Origin: Candidatus Hydrogenedentota bacterium
GTDB lineage: Bacteria > Hydrogenedentota > Hydrogenedentia > Hydrogenedentales > CAITNO01
DNA: 7,408 nt
Direction: 5' to 3'
Assembly (NCBI GenBank): GCA_022710255.1
Contig: JAKLHG010000186.1
Coordinates: 1-7,408 of the forward strand
In this document: positions 1 to 6,036 of the stretch, in pieces
How the letters are laid out: each line of letters opens with the position of its first letter
How positions within the stretch are numbered: the first letter of the stretch is position 1
Program-made: the position numbers and the translations under genes
Notes under the pieces: model-generated
What the model saw: only the letters and a program-made list of their open reading frames with translations
Told to the model about the DNA's origin: nothing
Databases searched by the model: none

Positions 1-552
1 CCCCGCCGGAGCGTGGCACTGGCGCGGCAATACGGCGAAACCCTGGCCGCCGCGGTGCAGCGTGTTCTAGAGGACCCCATGGCCACGCTCGAACCGAACC
101 TGGCCACCACCTATAACGAGGTGGATCTTCCCCTGGATCCGGCTCCCGATGTGGAGAGCCTGCGTCAACGTGCCACGGACGCCGGCGGATATGAACAGCG
201 GTGCACTCAGGCACTACTTGACCGGTTCGATCGTGAAGGCAGCCTCCCCGCATCCTATCCGTATCCCGTACAGGCATGGCGCCTGGGCACTCAAGTACTG
301 GTGGCCCTGGGCGGCGAAGTGGTCGTCGGCTATGCCGTTGCCATCAAGGAACGCTTCGGCCAGGAAACCTTTGTCATGGCCTATGCCAATGATGTGCTTT
401 CTTATATTCCCACCGAGGACGTATTGGCGGGCGGTGGTTACGAGGGACAAAGCGCCCAGATGATTTACGGTCTTCCGGCCCCCTGGGCAAGCGGCATCGA
501 GGCGCGCATTCTCGGCGAAGTGGATGCACGGGTAAATGCCCTTGCACAATAG
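1..552 (+). CDS. Neutral/alkaline non-lysosomal ceramidase-like protein, C-terminal part (start outside window)
   Basis: The reading frame is open from base 1 to TAG at 550-552, giving 183 residues. The GTG at 13 is only the first in-frame start-type codon; the residues before it (PRRS) read smoothly into the helix after it and it has no SD, so I treat the gene as truncated by the window edge. Seen: a block around YPYPVQAWRLG, then LVALGGEVVVGYA, then YANDVLSYIPTEDVL and GGYEGQSAQMIYGLPAPW near the end. From family knowledge these match the C-terminal half of the catalytic domain of neutral ceramidases (PF04734 type), where the GE and YAN...Y.PT...GGYEG blocks lie close to the metal-dependent active site that hydrolyses N-acyl sphingosine. 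Many bacterial relatives of this shape have no proven ceramidase activity, so the substrate is open. The N-terminal zinc ligands and any signal peptide lie outside the window. The esterase gene follows after 62 nt on the same strand. Confidence 0.85.
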   Translation, partial: PRRSVALARQYGETLAAAVQRVLEDPMATLEPNLATTYNEVDLPLDPAPDVESLRQRATDAGGYEQRCTQALLDRFDREGSLPASYPYPVQAWRLGTQVLVALGGEVVVGYAVAIKERFGQETFVMAYANDVLSYIPTEDVLAGGGYEGQSAQMIYGLPAPWASGIEARILGEVDARVNALAQ

Positions 553-582
553 CCCGCACGCATGTGAACTGCCAGCGACCTT

Positions 583-597
583 TTTCGCTTTGCGAAA
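583..597 (+). other. Small hairpin just 5' of the esterase SD
   Basis: TTTCGC (583-588), loop TTT, GCGAAA (592-597): a perfect 6-bp stem ending one base before the AGGAGG at 599. It lies in the 62-nt gap between the ceramidase-like and esterase genes. There is no U-run after it, so it does not look like a terminator; it might affect ribosome access or mRNA processing. The structure is seen; any role is inference. Confidence 0.4.
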
Positions 598-598
598 C

Positions 599-604
599 AG
601 GAGG
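599..604 (+). promoter_or_regulatory. Shine-Dalgarno site that sets the esterase start
   Basis: A perfect AGGAGG lies 10 nt before the ATG at 615. Another ATG at 608 is only 3 nt from the SD and in a different frame that soon ends, so 615 is the preferred start. A later in-frame ATG at 630 would remove most of the hydrophobic N-terminus and has no SD of its own. Confidence 0.75.
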
Positions 605-614
605 AAAATGAGCG

Positions 615-1688
615 ATGATAACGCTGTTTATGATCCTGGCCGCCGCCATGGGAACCGGCACGCCGCCTCCCTTCTATGCGGACAAAGGCGACATCCTCTA
701 TTGGCTTGACGGGGCGGGACAGAAGCGCCCGGTCCAGTCGGCGGAAGACTGGGCCTGCCGGCGCGCCCATATCCTGCAAAACATGCAGCAGGTTATGGGA
801 CCCCTGCCGACAGCGGACCGCGCGACACCGCCCTCGTATGAAGCGCTTGAGGAAAAGGAATTCCCGTCCTATACCCGCAAAACCATCCGCTATCAGGCGG
901 ACCCTGGTGGCCCGGTGCACGCGTTCCTGTTTCTGCCGAAGAACACGGAGGGAAAGCGTCCGGCCATGCTCTGCCTGCATCCCACTTCCTCCCTGGGCAA
1001 ACGGATTGTGGCCGGGGAAGGGGAAAAGCCGAACCGGAACTACGCCATGGAACTGGCCGAACGCGGCTATGTGGCATTGGCGCCGGATTATCCGGGCTTC
1101 GGTGATGACACGGATGCACGGGAAATACTCTACAACGCGGGCTACACCAGTTGCACCATGAAAGGCATCTGGAATCATCTCCGGGGCGTGGACCTGCTGC
1201 AGAGCCTGCCGGAGGTAGACCCGGAACGCATCGGCTGCATCGGCCATTCGCTGGGCGGCCATAACACGCTGTTCACGGGCGTGTTCGACCCGCGCCTGCG
1301 CGTCCTGATCACCAGCTGCGGATTTACCACCTTTCCGAAATACATGAAGGGGGATTTGACCGGCTGGACCCATGACGGCTACATGCCCCGCATCGCGGAT
1401 GTATACGGGAAAGACCCCGCAAAAATGCCCTTTGACTTTACCGAGATACTCGGGGCGCTGGCGCCTCGGCCGGTTTTCATCAATGCGCCTCTCCATGACG
1501 ATAATTTCGAAGTGTCAGGGGTGCGCGATGCGGTGGATGCCGCCCGGAAGGTATATGCCCTCCATGGCGCGGAAGAACGGCTGCGCGTTGTACACCCCGA
1601 TGCGGAACATGATTTTCCCGAGGAAGCGCGCCAAGAGGCTTACGCCTTTCTGGACAAGGTTTTCGGGAAAGAACCGTTCGGAAATTAA
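615..1688 (+). CDS. Alpha/beta hydrolase, acetyl-xylan-esterase / dienelactone-hydrolase type
   Basis: 357 residues. Seen: a short hydrophobic start (residues 2-12, no basic residue before it, so a weak signal-peptide candidate), an oxyanion-hole-type segment LCLHPTSSLGK at 119-129, GYVALAPDYPGFGD at 151-164, the nucleophile elbow GHSLGG at 210-215 with Ser212, a segment APRPVFINAPLHDDNF with Asp295/Asp296 as candidate catalytic acid, and EHDFP at 331-335 with His332 as candidate base. This order is that of serine alpha/beta hydrolases that cleave carboxylic esters; relatives in polysaccharide-degrading bacteria are often labelled acetyl xylan esterase or simply alpha/beta hydrolase. The exact substrate cannot be read from sequence. 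Length fits a single-domain enzyme with about 100 extra N-terminal residues. It is probably in one operon with the ceramidase-like gene. Its TAA shares bases with the stop of the converging gspJ, leaving no room for a terminator outside coding sequence. Confidence 0.88.
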   Translation: MITLFMILAAAMGTGTPPPFYADKGDILYWLDGAGQKRPVQSAEDWACRRAHILQNMQQVMGPLPTADRATPPSYEALEEKEFPSYTRKTIRYQADPGGPVHAFLFLPKNTEGKRPAMLCLHPTSSLGKRIVAGEGEKPNRNYAMELAERGYVALAPDYPGFGDDTDAREILYNAGYTSCTMKGIWNHLRGVDLLQSLPEVDPERIGCIGHSLGGHNTLFTGVFDPRLRVLITSCGFTTFPKYMKGDLTGWTHDGYMPRIADVYGKDPAKMPFDFTEILGALAPRPVFINAPLHDDNFEVSGVRDAVDAARKVYALHGAEERLRVVHPDAEHDFPEEARQEAYAFLDKVFGKEPFGN

Positions 1689-3184
1689 TCTACGCGGCTC
1701 CGCCGCATATGCCCCGCAGGCAGATGTACGGTCTGTGAAAACCGGTACACTTCCATCGGGGCCCCCGCAACCATGGAGTCGCTGATAACCCAGAACGTGA
1801 CATCAAAGCTTGCGGGCATACGCGCCTGAAGCGGACTTCCCAGATCATAGAATTGGCGCGATGCCGTCATGGTCGATAAGGCGGCGTTGAATGCGGGGCC
1901 GCCCGGGTCGCTGTTGAACTGACTGGTGTCGAAGTTATAGATCCCGTTGGAGAGGCATTCGAAAGCGCCTTTCCCCGCGCAGGCCGCAGGGGTATTATCC
2001 GGGTCGAACTTGTGGTCAAGATTGTACAGGGTATTGAATTTTTTGTCCCGGTTATTCCTGTCTTCCGCCGCATACCGGAAGATGGGATCAAAATTCTGAC
2101 TATCGGCACCGGCGCCATAGGGATGGGGCCCGAGAACGGGCACGGTCAACCCGCCGTTCGTCATGATGCGGTTTCCCGTATTGGGATCGAGCAGATAGGT
2201 TTCCAGTACAAAACCGTCAGAAACCACATAGTCCCTTAGTTGTGGAGGCGTTACCCCGTCTTCAGCAGGATAAATATCCCATATGTTCGGGTTGGGTACC
2301 ATGGGATCATTCCAAAACACGTCGGTCAGATTATTCGGGTTCCACCAGATATTGGTCAGGCTCCAGGACGTTACGGGCCGCAACCCCGGTCCGTGCAGCA
2401 GCTGTATCCAGTAATGGCAGCCCTCGGACAGTTCAAAGGCGTCCCGCACATGCCACGGAACGGAAACTGCACCCTCCGGGTCCCCGTCGACGTAGTCCCA
2501 GAGATACGAAGACAACCAGGGAAACTGCTCGGCCGCTCCCAATACATCCTCTCGCCCCGTGGTGAAAAACGGACGGGGCATGTAATCTAATATTTTGGTG
2601 TTTTCCATCCGGGCAAACCGTTCCAGGGTCTGCGGCTTGGTCTCAAAATACCGCAACAGCAGGCCATAGACCACTTCGACCTGGAACTCAATAAGGTCGC
2701 CGATGGCGCCGGGATAGTAGGCGTTCAGGTCATAGTAACGCGGGTCGTCCGGGCTGTTGACCGGGGGGGCCAGACTCTCCCAGGACCGGGGGAGGGTAAC
2801 GAATTCCCCGCGCCCGTCAAAGGCGCCGGGATTCGTCATGCGCGAGGTGTCGCGGTGTACGACATAGGTCAGCCGACCCAGACTGTTGTCCGAGGAAACG
2901 CCAATCATGACCAGCCCGTGGGGTTCGCCATAGAACTGGAGCGACGCGCCCGCCGCCGGAGCGGAGAAACTGGTCTGAACATCCCGCTCCAGAGCCAGCA
3001 GCGCATCCCGGGCACGCGCATACACCCCCATGGTACTGTAGCTGCGGCGCACCGTGTTTGTCACGCTGGTAAACATCATCATTACGCCACCCATGATGGC
3101 GATGAAAATGGCAATGGCCACCAGCAATTCCACCAGCGTCACGCCGCGCCGGGTATTACTATCGTACTTAGCGGTCCGTGACAT
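1685..3184 (-). CDS. gspJ: Oversized GspJ/PulJ-type minor pseudopilin
   Basis: 499 residues from the ATG at 3184. The open frame reaches back to 3358, but that extension lies inside gspI, is rich in Arg/Cys/Trp and would bury the prepilin signal, so I reject it. Seen: class III signal RRG/VTLVELLVAIAIF, with Gly14 before the cleavage site and Glu19 at mature +5, and a hydrophobic helix at about 15-37. A helical stretch with RARDALLALERDVQTSF follows, as in GspJ. The C-terminal block MPASFDVTFWV...MEVYRFSQTVHLPAG (456-491) looks like the family's last beta strands. GspJ is normally near 200 residues; the extra is a Trp/Asn/Pro-rich middle of about 250 residues (200-450) with Cys402 and Cys410 in CX7C spacing. 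In T2SS, GspJ joins GspI and GspK at the pseudopilus tip. The start overlaps gspI by 17 nt, suggesting coupled translation; only a weak GGAG lies upstream. The J assignment rests on order plus both end blocks. Confidence 0.78.
   Translation of the reverse strand: MSRTAKYDSNTRRGVTLVELLVAIAIFIAIMGGVMMMFTSVTNTVRRSYSTMGVYARARDALLALERDVQTSFSAPAAGASLQFYGEPHGLVMIGVSSDNSLGRLTYVVHRDTSRMTNPGAFDGRGEFVTLPRSWESLAPPVNSPDDPRYYDLNAYYPGAIGDLIEFQVEVVYGLLLRYFETKPQTLERFARMENTKILDYMPRPFFTTGREDVLGAAEQFPWLSSYLWDYVDGDPEGAVSVPWHVRDAFELSEGCHYWIQLLHGPGLRPVTSWSLTNIWWNPNNLTDVFWNDPMVPNPNIWDIYPAEDGVTPPQLRDYVVSDGFVLETYLLDPNTGNRIMTNGGLTVPVLGPHPYGAGADSQNFDPIFRYAAEDRNNRDKKFNTLYNLDHKFDPDNTPAACAGKGAFECLSNGIYNFDTSQFNSDPGGPAFNAALSTMTASRQFYDLGSPLQARMPASFDVTFWVISDSMVAGAPMEVYRFSQTVHLPAGHMRRSRVD
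1694..1706 (-). other. Short GC hairpin at the end of gspJ
   Basis: GCGGC, loop of three, GCCGC: a perfect 5-bp stem inside the last codons of gspJ, ending 6 nt before its stop. Downstream on the minus strand the sequence is only mildly T-rich, and on the plus strand there is no T-run. It could be a weak end signal for either transcript, but the evidence is thin. Confidence 0.2.
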
Positions 3185-3578
3185 AGGTTGTATAATACTC
3201 CACGCGGTTATCCCACAAACGCAGTCCCAGGGTAACGCGATACAGGCCCTGGTTGATTTCGCCCATCGGCTGGCAAGACACCATCCAGGACTGGATATAC
3301 TGGCTTTCCGGCTGGTTCGCCGACAGCATCCGGAACCGGTTCTCCTCGAGCCAGGCATGAAAATTGAAGTCCGTGTCCCCCGCTTTCATTTTATTCAGTT
3401 GCATCTGGGATATGGTGGTTGTCATCGTGCGCAACGTATTGATTCGCTGCCGGTCCAGCACGGTGGGAAATATCAGCAGGATGGATACGATACCCACCGC
3501 CAGGATCACCAGCGCCACGAGCGTTTCCAGAAGGGAAAAGCCCGCGCGTCGGGCGGGATTGATGTTCATCTGCTTCAT
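3168..3578 (-). CDS. gspI: GspI/PulI-type minor pseudopilin
   Basis: 136 residues, the usual size for GspI. Seen: leader of 13 residues with basic RR, then G/FSLLETLVALVILAVGI, with Gly13 before the cleavage site, Phe14 at +1 and Glu18 at +5, followed by a hydrophobic helix at about 14-36. The mature part has a coil rich in Thr/Gln/Met and ends in GLYRVTLGLRLWDNRVEYYTTYV, like the closing strands of the GspI/PilV-like group. In T2SS, GspI nucleates the tip complex with GspJ and GspK. The ATG overlaps the gspH stop in the 4-nt pattern ATGA (3575-3578), and no good SD lies upstream, so translation is probably coupled to gspH. A second ATG three codons later is possible and would keep the leader intact. 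A PilV-like pilus protein is the alternative name; the neighbours favour GspI. Confidence 0.87.
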   Translation of the reverse strand: MKQMNINPARRAGFSLLETLVALVILAVGIVSILLIFPTVLDRQRINTLRTMTTTISQMQLNKMKAGDTDFNFHAWLEENRFRMLSANQPESQYIQSWMVSCQPMGEINQGLYRVTLGLRLWDNRVEYYTTYVTDR

Positions 3579-4648
3579 AGATTCAATCTCACAGCGCCGG
3601 TGGCCCGGTTGATTTCAATACTGATACCCATCGCGGCAAACCGGACCACCCCTTCATTCCCCTGGACCGGAATTTCAAGCACGCGCTCTTCGGGTAAGGC
3701 TTCAGGATCCGGCGCCACCATGATTCGGTACCGCTCCTTGCCTTGAACACGCACCTTGAGGCTGCCGTCCGGGTTGAATACATGGGCAATATAAGGCCGG
3801 ATGAGCGTTCGATCAAAAGACAGGCGGTGCGTACCGTCCGGCCGTACCACAATATCCACCGCCATAGGATAGACGTACACGGGCCGCATACCAATCCTGT
3901 CGAGATTTGGTTGCCCGAAGGCGGGGAATTCCATCTGCCGGTTATATTCCATGAGAAAGGCCCGCGTTACCGGGTCGTAAGCAGGAAGTCCTCCGTCCAC
4001 GGCATAGAGCGACACACCCAACACAACATCCACGCTGTTTGCATACTGACTGAAAGAATCGTCATAGGGTTCAACAAGGGGCATAACATAGCCCTGCGGC
4101 AGTGCCACGAAGTCACCCGCATTCGGGGTCGGCACAAAGGTACCCGTGCCCGGCCAATGAGGCGCCTGAGCCAGATCATTTTCCTGCTTATAGTTCACCC
4201 CTCCGCGACTAATTCCCTCCGGGAATATGGGGACCGCGTTGAAATCGTCGGGCAGGCGGTACATGACCGCCGCGGAGCGTATGGCGCGCACCGTCAAGGG
4301 GACCAGGTTGGGCAGTTGCGCCGGGTCCGTCAAGATGGTGTCTTCAAGGGGATCAAAATAGCCCGTGCCGTCCTCGGCACGCTGGAAGGGATAATCAAGA
4401 GAATAGACCACCGCCGCCTCGACGTTGTGGGTCATGGCGTACATGCGCGCGGCACGGAGCATGGTGTGAATGGTGCGGGCGGCGGCACGCAGGTCATCGC
4501 GGGCGAACATGCGGGTAACGGGGATGGAAATCACCGCGAGCAGGCCGACGATGGCAATCACCACCAGCAGTTCGAGCAAGGTCCACCCACCCCGGCCGTT
4601 ACCGGCCGTCCTGTCCGGATGCGCCGTGTAATTCACTTGCCACACCAT
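3575..4648 (-). CDS. gspH: Oversized GspH/FimT-type minor pseudopilin
   Basis: 357 residues from the ATG at 4648. The frame is open back to a TTG at 4753, but that extension would run through the terminator hairpin and give a leader of over 50 residues, so I reject it. A GTG at 4636 is an alternative start. Seen: GRGG/WTLLELLVVIAIVGLLAVI, with Gly21 at -1, an unusual Trp at +1 and Glu26 at +5; a helix DDLRAAARTIHTMLRAARMYAM (51-72) typical of the GspH/FimT stem; and a C-terminal block YRIMV...GVVRFAAMGISIEINRATGAVRL (307-355) like the family's last strands. GspH is usually about 170 residues, so roughly 180 residues at about 90-290 are extra. Family role: a minor pseudopilin linking the tip complex to the GspG fibre. 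Only ACAGG, touching the ATG, could act as SD, so translation may be weak. It overlaps gspI by 4 nt and follows a terminator. Confidence 0.78.
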   Translation of the reverse strand: MVWQVNYTAHPDRTAGNGRGGWTLLELLVVIAIVGLLAVISIPVTRMFARDDLRAAARTIHTMLRAARMYAMTHNVEAAVVYSLDYPFQRAEDGTGYFDPLEDTILTDPAQLPNLVPLTVRAIRSAAVMYRLPDDFNAVPIFPEGISRGGVNYKQENDLAQAPHWPGTGTFVPTPNAGDFVALPQGYVMPLVEPYDDSFSQYANSVDVVLGVSLYAVDGGLPAYDPVTRAFLMEYNRQMEFPAFGQPNLDRIGMRPVYVYPMAVDIVVRPDGTHRLSFDRTLIRPYIAHVFNPDGSLKVRVQGKERYRIMVAPDPEALPEERVLEIPVQGNEGVVRFAAMGISIEINRATGAVRLNL

Positions 4649-4658
4649 CCTGTCTGTT

Positions 4659-4698
4659 ACACAAAAAGCGCTGATTGACCGCTCCGCAGCATCAGCGC
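4659..4698 (-). terminator. Intrinsic terminator in the gspH leader
   Basis: On the minus strand GCGCTGAT (4698-4691), a 15-nt loop, and ATCAGCGC (4675-4668) form a perfect 8-bp stem, followed at once by TTTTT and then GTGT (4667-4659). The loop itself can form a small GCT/AGC stem. This is the classic rho-independent layout. The U-run ends 14 nt before the gspH ATG, so it lies in the gspH leader as much as at the end of gspG. It should end most gspG transcripts and let a fraction through into gspHIJ. Confidence 0.75.
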
Positions 4699-4716
4699 AC
4701 GGAATACCACGCTCAC

Positions 4717-4735
4717 GGGCCCCGGTAGCGGGCCC
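4717..4735 (-). other. GC-rich hairpin in the gspG-gspH leader
   Basis: GGGCCC, a 7-nt loop, GGGCCC; an alternative fold pairs 7 bp with one bulged G and a 4-nt loop. No U-run follows. It is the middle of three successive hairpins between gspG and gspH and could protect the gspG mRNA 3' end or take part in a regulatory fold. Confidence 0.5.
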
Positions 4736-4747
4736 TATACGACCATC

Positions 4748-4783
4748 AAACAAGACAGGGCGGACGCCCCGGCGCCCGCCCTG
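4748..4783 (-). terminator. Strong terminator-like hairpin just after gspG
   Basis: CAGGGCGG (4783-4776) and CCGCCCTG (4763-4756) are perfect complements. The stem continues inward through a G-U wobble and three more GC pairs to a 4-nt loop, 12 pairs in all. The wobble pairs only in minus-strand RNA (it is an A-C mismatch on the other strand), which fits a minus-strand RNA structure. It starts 11 nt after the gspG stop and is followed by TCTTGTTT (4755-4748), a broken U-run. It may be a leaky terminator or a 3' stabilising structure for gspG mRNA. Confidence 0.55.
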
Positions 4784-4794
4784 CCATTATCGGC

Positions 4795-5739
4795 TTATTG
4801 ATAGAAACGCTGCCAGCTGTTGTTGCTGTCCCAGTTATTGATATCGTCGCCGCCGGCAATATCCGCCTCTAATTCCGTGTAGAACCATGTCCACGGATCA
4901 GTATAATCATAGGTGGCCTGATACAGCATCTGGCTGCTGCGGGCATTATCACCATAGGACCAGATATACACCGGCTTGGAAGAGGACGCCGGCAGGCTGA
5001 CCTGGGTGGGCCAGGTGCCCGGGTCTTCAATCACGCCTTCCAACAGGGTGACACCGTCCAAGTCCTGTGAAAACAGATACCCGCCCTCACCGCGGAGGAT
5101 GAACTTGTCCCGCTGTACAGCAAAAGCGGAACCGCCCTCGCCTGTTCCCATATCAACGCTGAAGATACGGAAAGGAATGGGCCAGCGGTTAATACCCAAA
5201 GCTTTCAGTTCCGGGGTAATACCCACAGTAGAGAAGCGCCAGGGCCCCGGCCACATGCGATACACCTGCCCCCAGGAATCCAGACCAATGTCCATGTACT
5301 GCGTGCCCAGCTTGGCCAGAATATCGTGCTGGATCATGTTGTCCGCAACGACTTCGGGAAGATCTTTCTGGTCCCGGCCCAGACTGTCCCGCCCCAGGCG
5401 CAACAGGTTATAAACGACCTTGGCATATACGTCCGCCGCCGCCTCGAACAGTACCTTGCTTTGTCCCGGGTCGGTAAGTCGCGCATCCGTCACATCCGTC
5501 GGCCATCCCAAATCACGCGCCGCATTTTTTTTGAACAGCTGGGTCATATTGCCCCTACCGGCATCGGTCATGATCGCCGTGAGGGACAATTCCATGCCGC
5601 TGACTTCGGATACGGCCCGCGTCAGCCGCGCCCGAGCAATATAGCGGATCACGTTGGGTACCACAATTGATGCCAGAATGGCAATAATAGCCATCACCAC
5701 CAGCAGTTCCACGAGGGTAAAACCTCTCTTTCCTTTCAT
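4795..5739 (-). CDS. gspG: GspG-type major pseudopilin, long form
   Basis: 314 residues; family members are mostly near 140. The start is secure: AAAGGAGG lies 7 nt before the ATG. Seen: a very short leader MKGKRG, cleavage before Phe7, Glu11 at +5, then TLVELLVVMAIIAILASIVVPNV as the fibre-forming helix, an amphipathic stem (34-58, IARARLTRAVSEVSGMELSLTAIM), DSWGQVYRMWPGP at 154-166 matching the D-WG-Y--PG block of GspG, and a C-terminal acidic segment GGDDINNWDSNNSW at 296-309 like the calcium-binding loop region. The extra length lies between the stem and the WG block (about 70-150) and between the WG block and the end (about 170-260). Family role: polymerises on the GspF platform into the periplasmic pseudopilus that pushes substrates through the secretin. 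It stands alone between a candidate promoter and a terminator, consistent with high, separate expression. Confidence 0.87.
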   Translation of the reverse strand: MKGKRGFTLVELLVVMAIIAILASIVVPNVIRYIARARLTRAVSEVSGMELSLTAIMTDAGRGNMTQLFKKNAARDLGWPTDVTDARLTDPGQSKVLFEAAADVYAKVVYNLLRLGRDSLGRDQKDLPEVVADNMIQHDILAKLGTQYMDIGLDSWGQVYRMWPGPWRFSTVGITPELKALGINRWPIPFRIFSVDMGTGEGGSAFAVQRDKFILRGEGGYLFSQDLDGVTLLEGVIEDPGTWPTQVSLPASSSKPVYIWSYGDNARSSQMLYQATYDYTDPWTWFYTELEADIAGGDDINNWDSNNSWQRFYQ

Positions 5740-5746
5740 TACGAAT

Positions 5747-5754
5747 CCTCCTTT
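5747..5754 (-). promoter_or_regulatory. Strong Shine-Dalgarno site of gspG
   Basis: AAAGGAGG, ending 7 nt before the gspG ATG. It is the best SD of the secretion genes here, far better than those of gspH, gspI or gspJ, which fits the need for many copies of the major pseudopilin. Confidence 0.8.
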
Positions 5755-5783
5755 GCGGCCCCTGAATCCAGGACGCCTCTCTG

Positions 5784-5810
5784 GTTATACTAAACCTTTT
5801 ACGTTTACAA
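5784..5810 (-). promoter_or_regulatory. Candidate sigma70-type promoter for gspG
   Basis: On the minus strand TTGTAA (5810-5805), 15-nt spacer, TATAAC (5789-5784). The -10 matches consensus at 5 of 6 bases and the -35 at 4 of 6; the spacer is short. A start near 5777 would give a leader of about 38 nt. The -10 lies inside GGTT-TAGTAT-AACC, a small inverted repeat. This is inference from pattern only. Confidence 0.35.
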
Positions 5811-6018
5811 CTCCATATGACCCATGTCCGTCAAGCGCTCGCGTCACACAGCACGCCTGCATCCGGGCATGTTTCGCTATGTCTTATGCCCATCTGTACT
5901 ACAAGTTTACCGCATTTCAGGACAAAAGTGTGAACTGAACTACCCGGGGCCCGGAAATCCTTCCTGCTACCTTGGCCGCTATGGCCCAACTGTCGCACAC
6001 CGGTCTCGAAATTATCGC

Positions 6019-6036
6019 TTTTTATCCTTATAAAAA
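6019..6036 (-). other. AT-rich hairpin after gspF
   Basis: TTTTTAT, loop AAGG, ATAAAAA on the minus strand: a perfect 7-bp stem starting 4 nt after the gspF stop. With no GC pairs it would be a weak terminator, though the run of T/U in its first arm could act with the overall AT richness. It may mark the end of the gspEF transcript. Confidence 0.3.

Noticed and set aside
465..1496. 343-codon open frame on the minus strand opposite the esterase
   Set aside because: It lies wholly antisense to a gene with clear catalytic motifs, has an Arg/His-rich composition typical of mirror frames and matches no family I know.
3190..3195. TATAAT-like hexamer on the plus strand near the gspI/gspJ junction
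   Set aside because: It lies within gspI coding sequence, has no -35 partner and faces no gene on the plus strand.
3185..3358. 58-residue N-terminal extension of gspJ
   Set aside because: It overlaps gspI in another frame and would put the prepilin signal deep inside the protein; the ATG at 3184 gives a normal 14-residue leader.
3743..4678. 311-codon plus-strand frame opposite gspH
   Set aside because: Rich in His/Arg/Gly, with no domain or SD; it mirrors the conserved gspH coding frame.
4649..4753. 35-residue N-terminal extension of gspH from a TTG
   Set aside because: It would be translated through the terminator and GGGCCC hairpins and give a prepilin leader far longer than normal.
3113..5720. 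Similar DNA blocks containing CACCAGCAGTTC in gspG, gspH and gspJ, looking like dispersed repeats
   Set aside because: They are the shared prepilin codons for LVELLV or LLELLV followed by hydrophobic residues; paralogous coding signal explains them.
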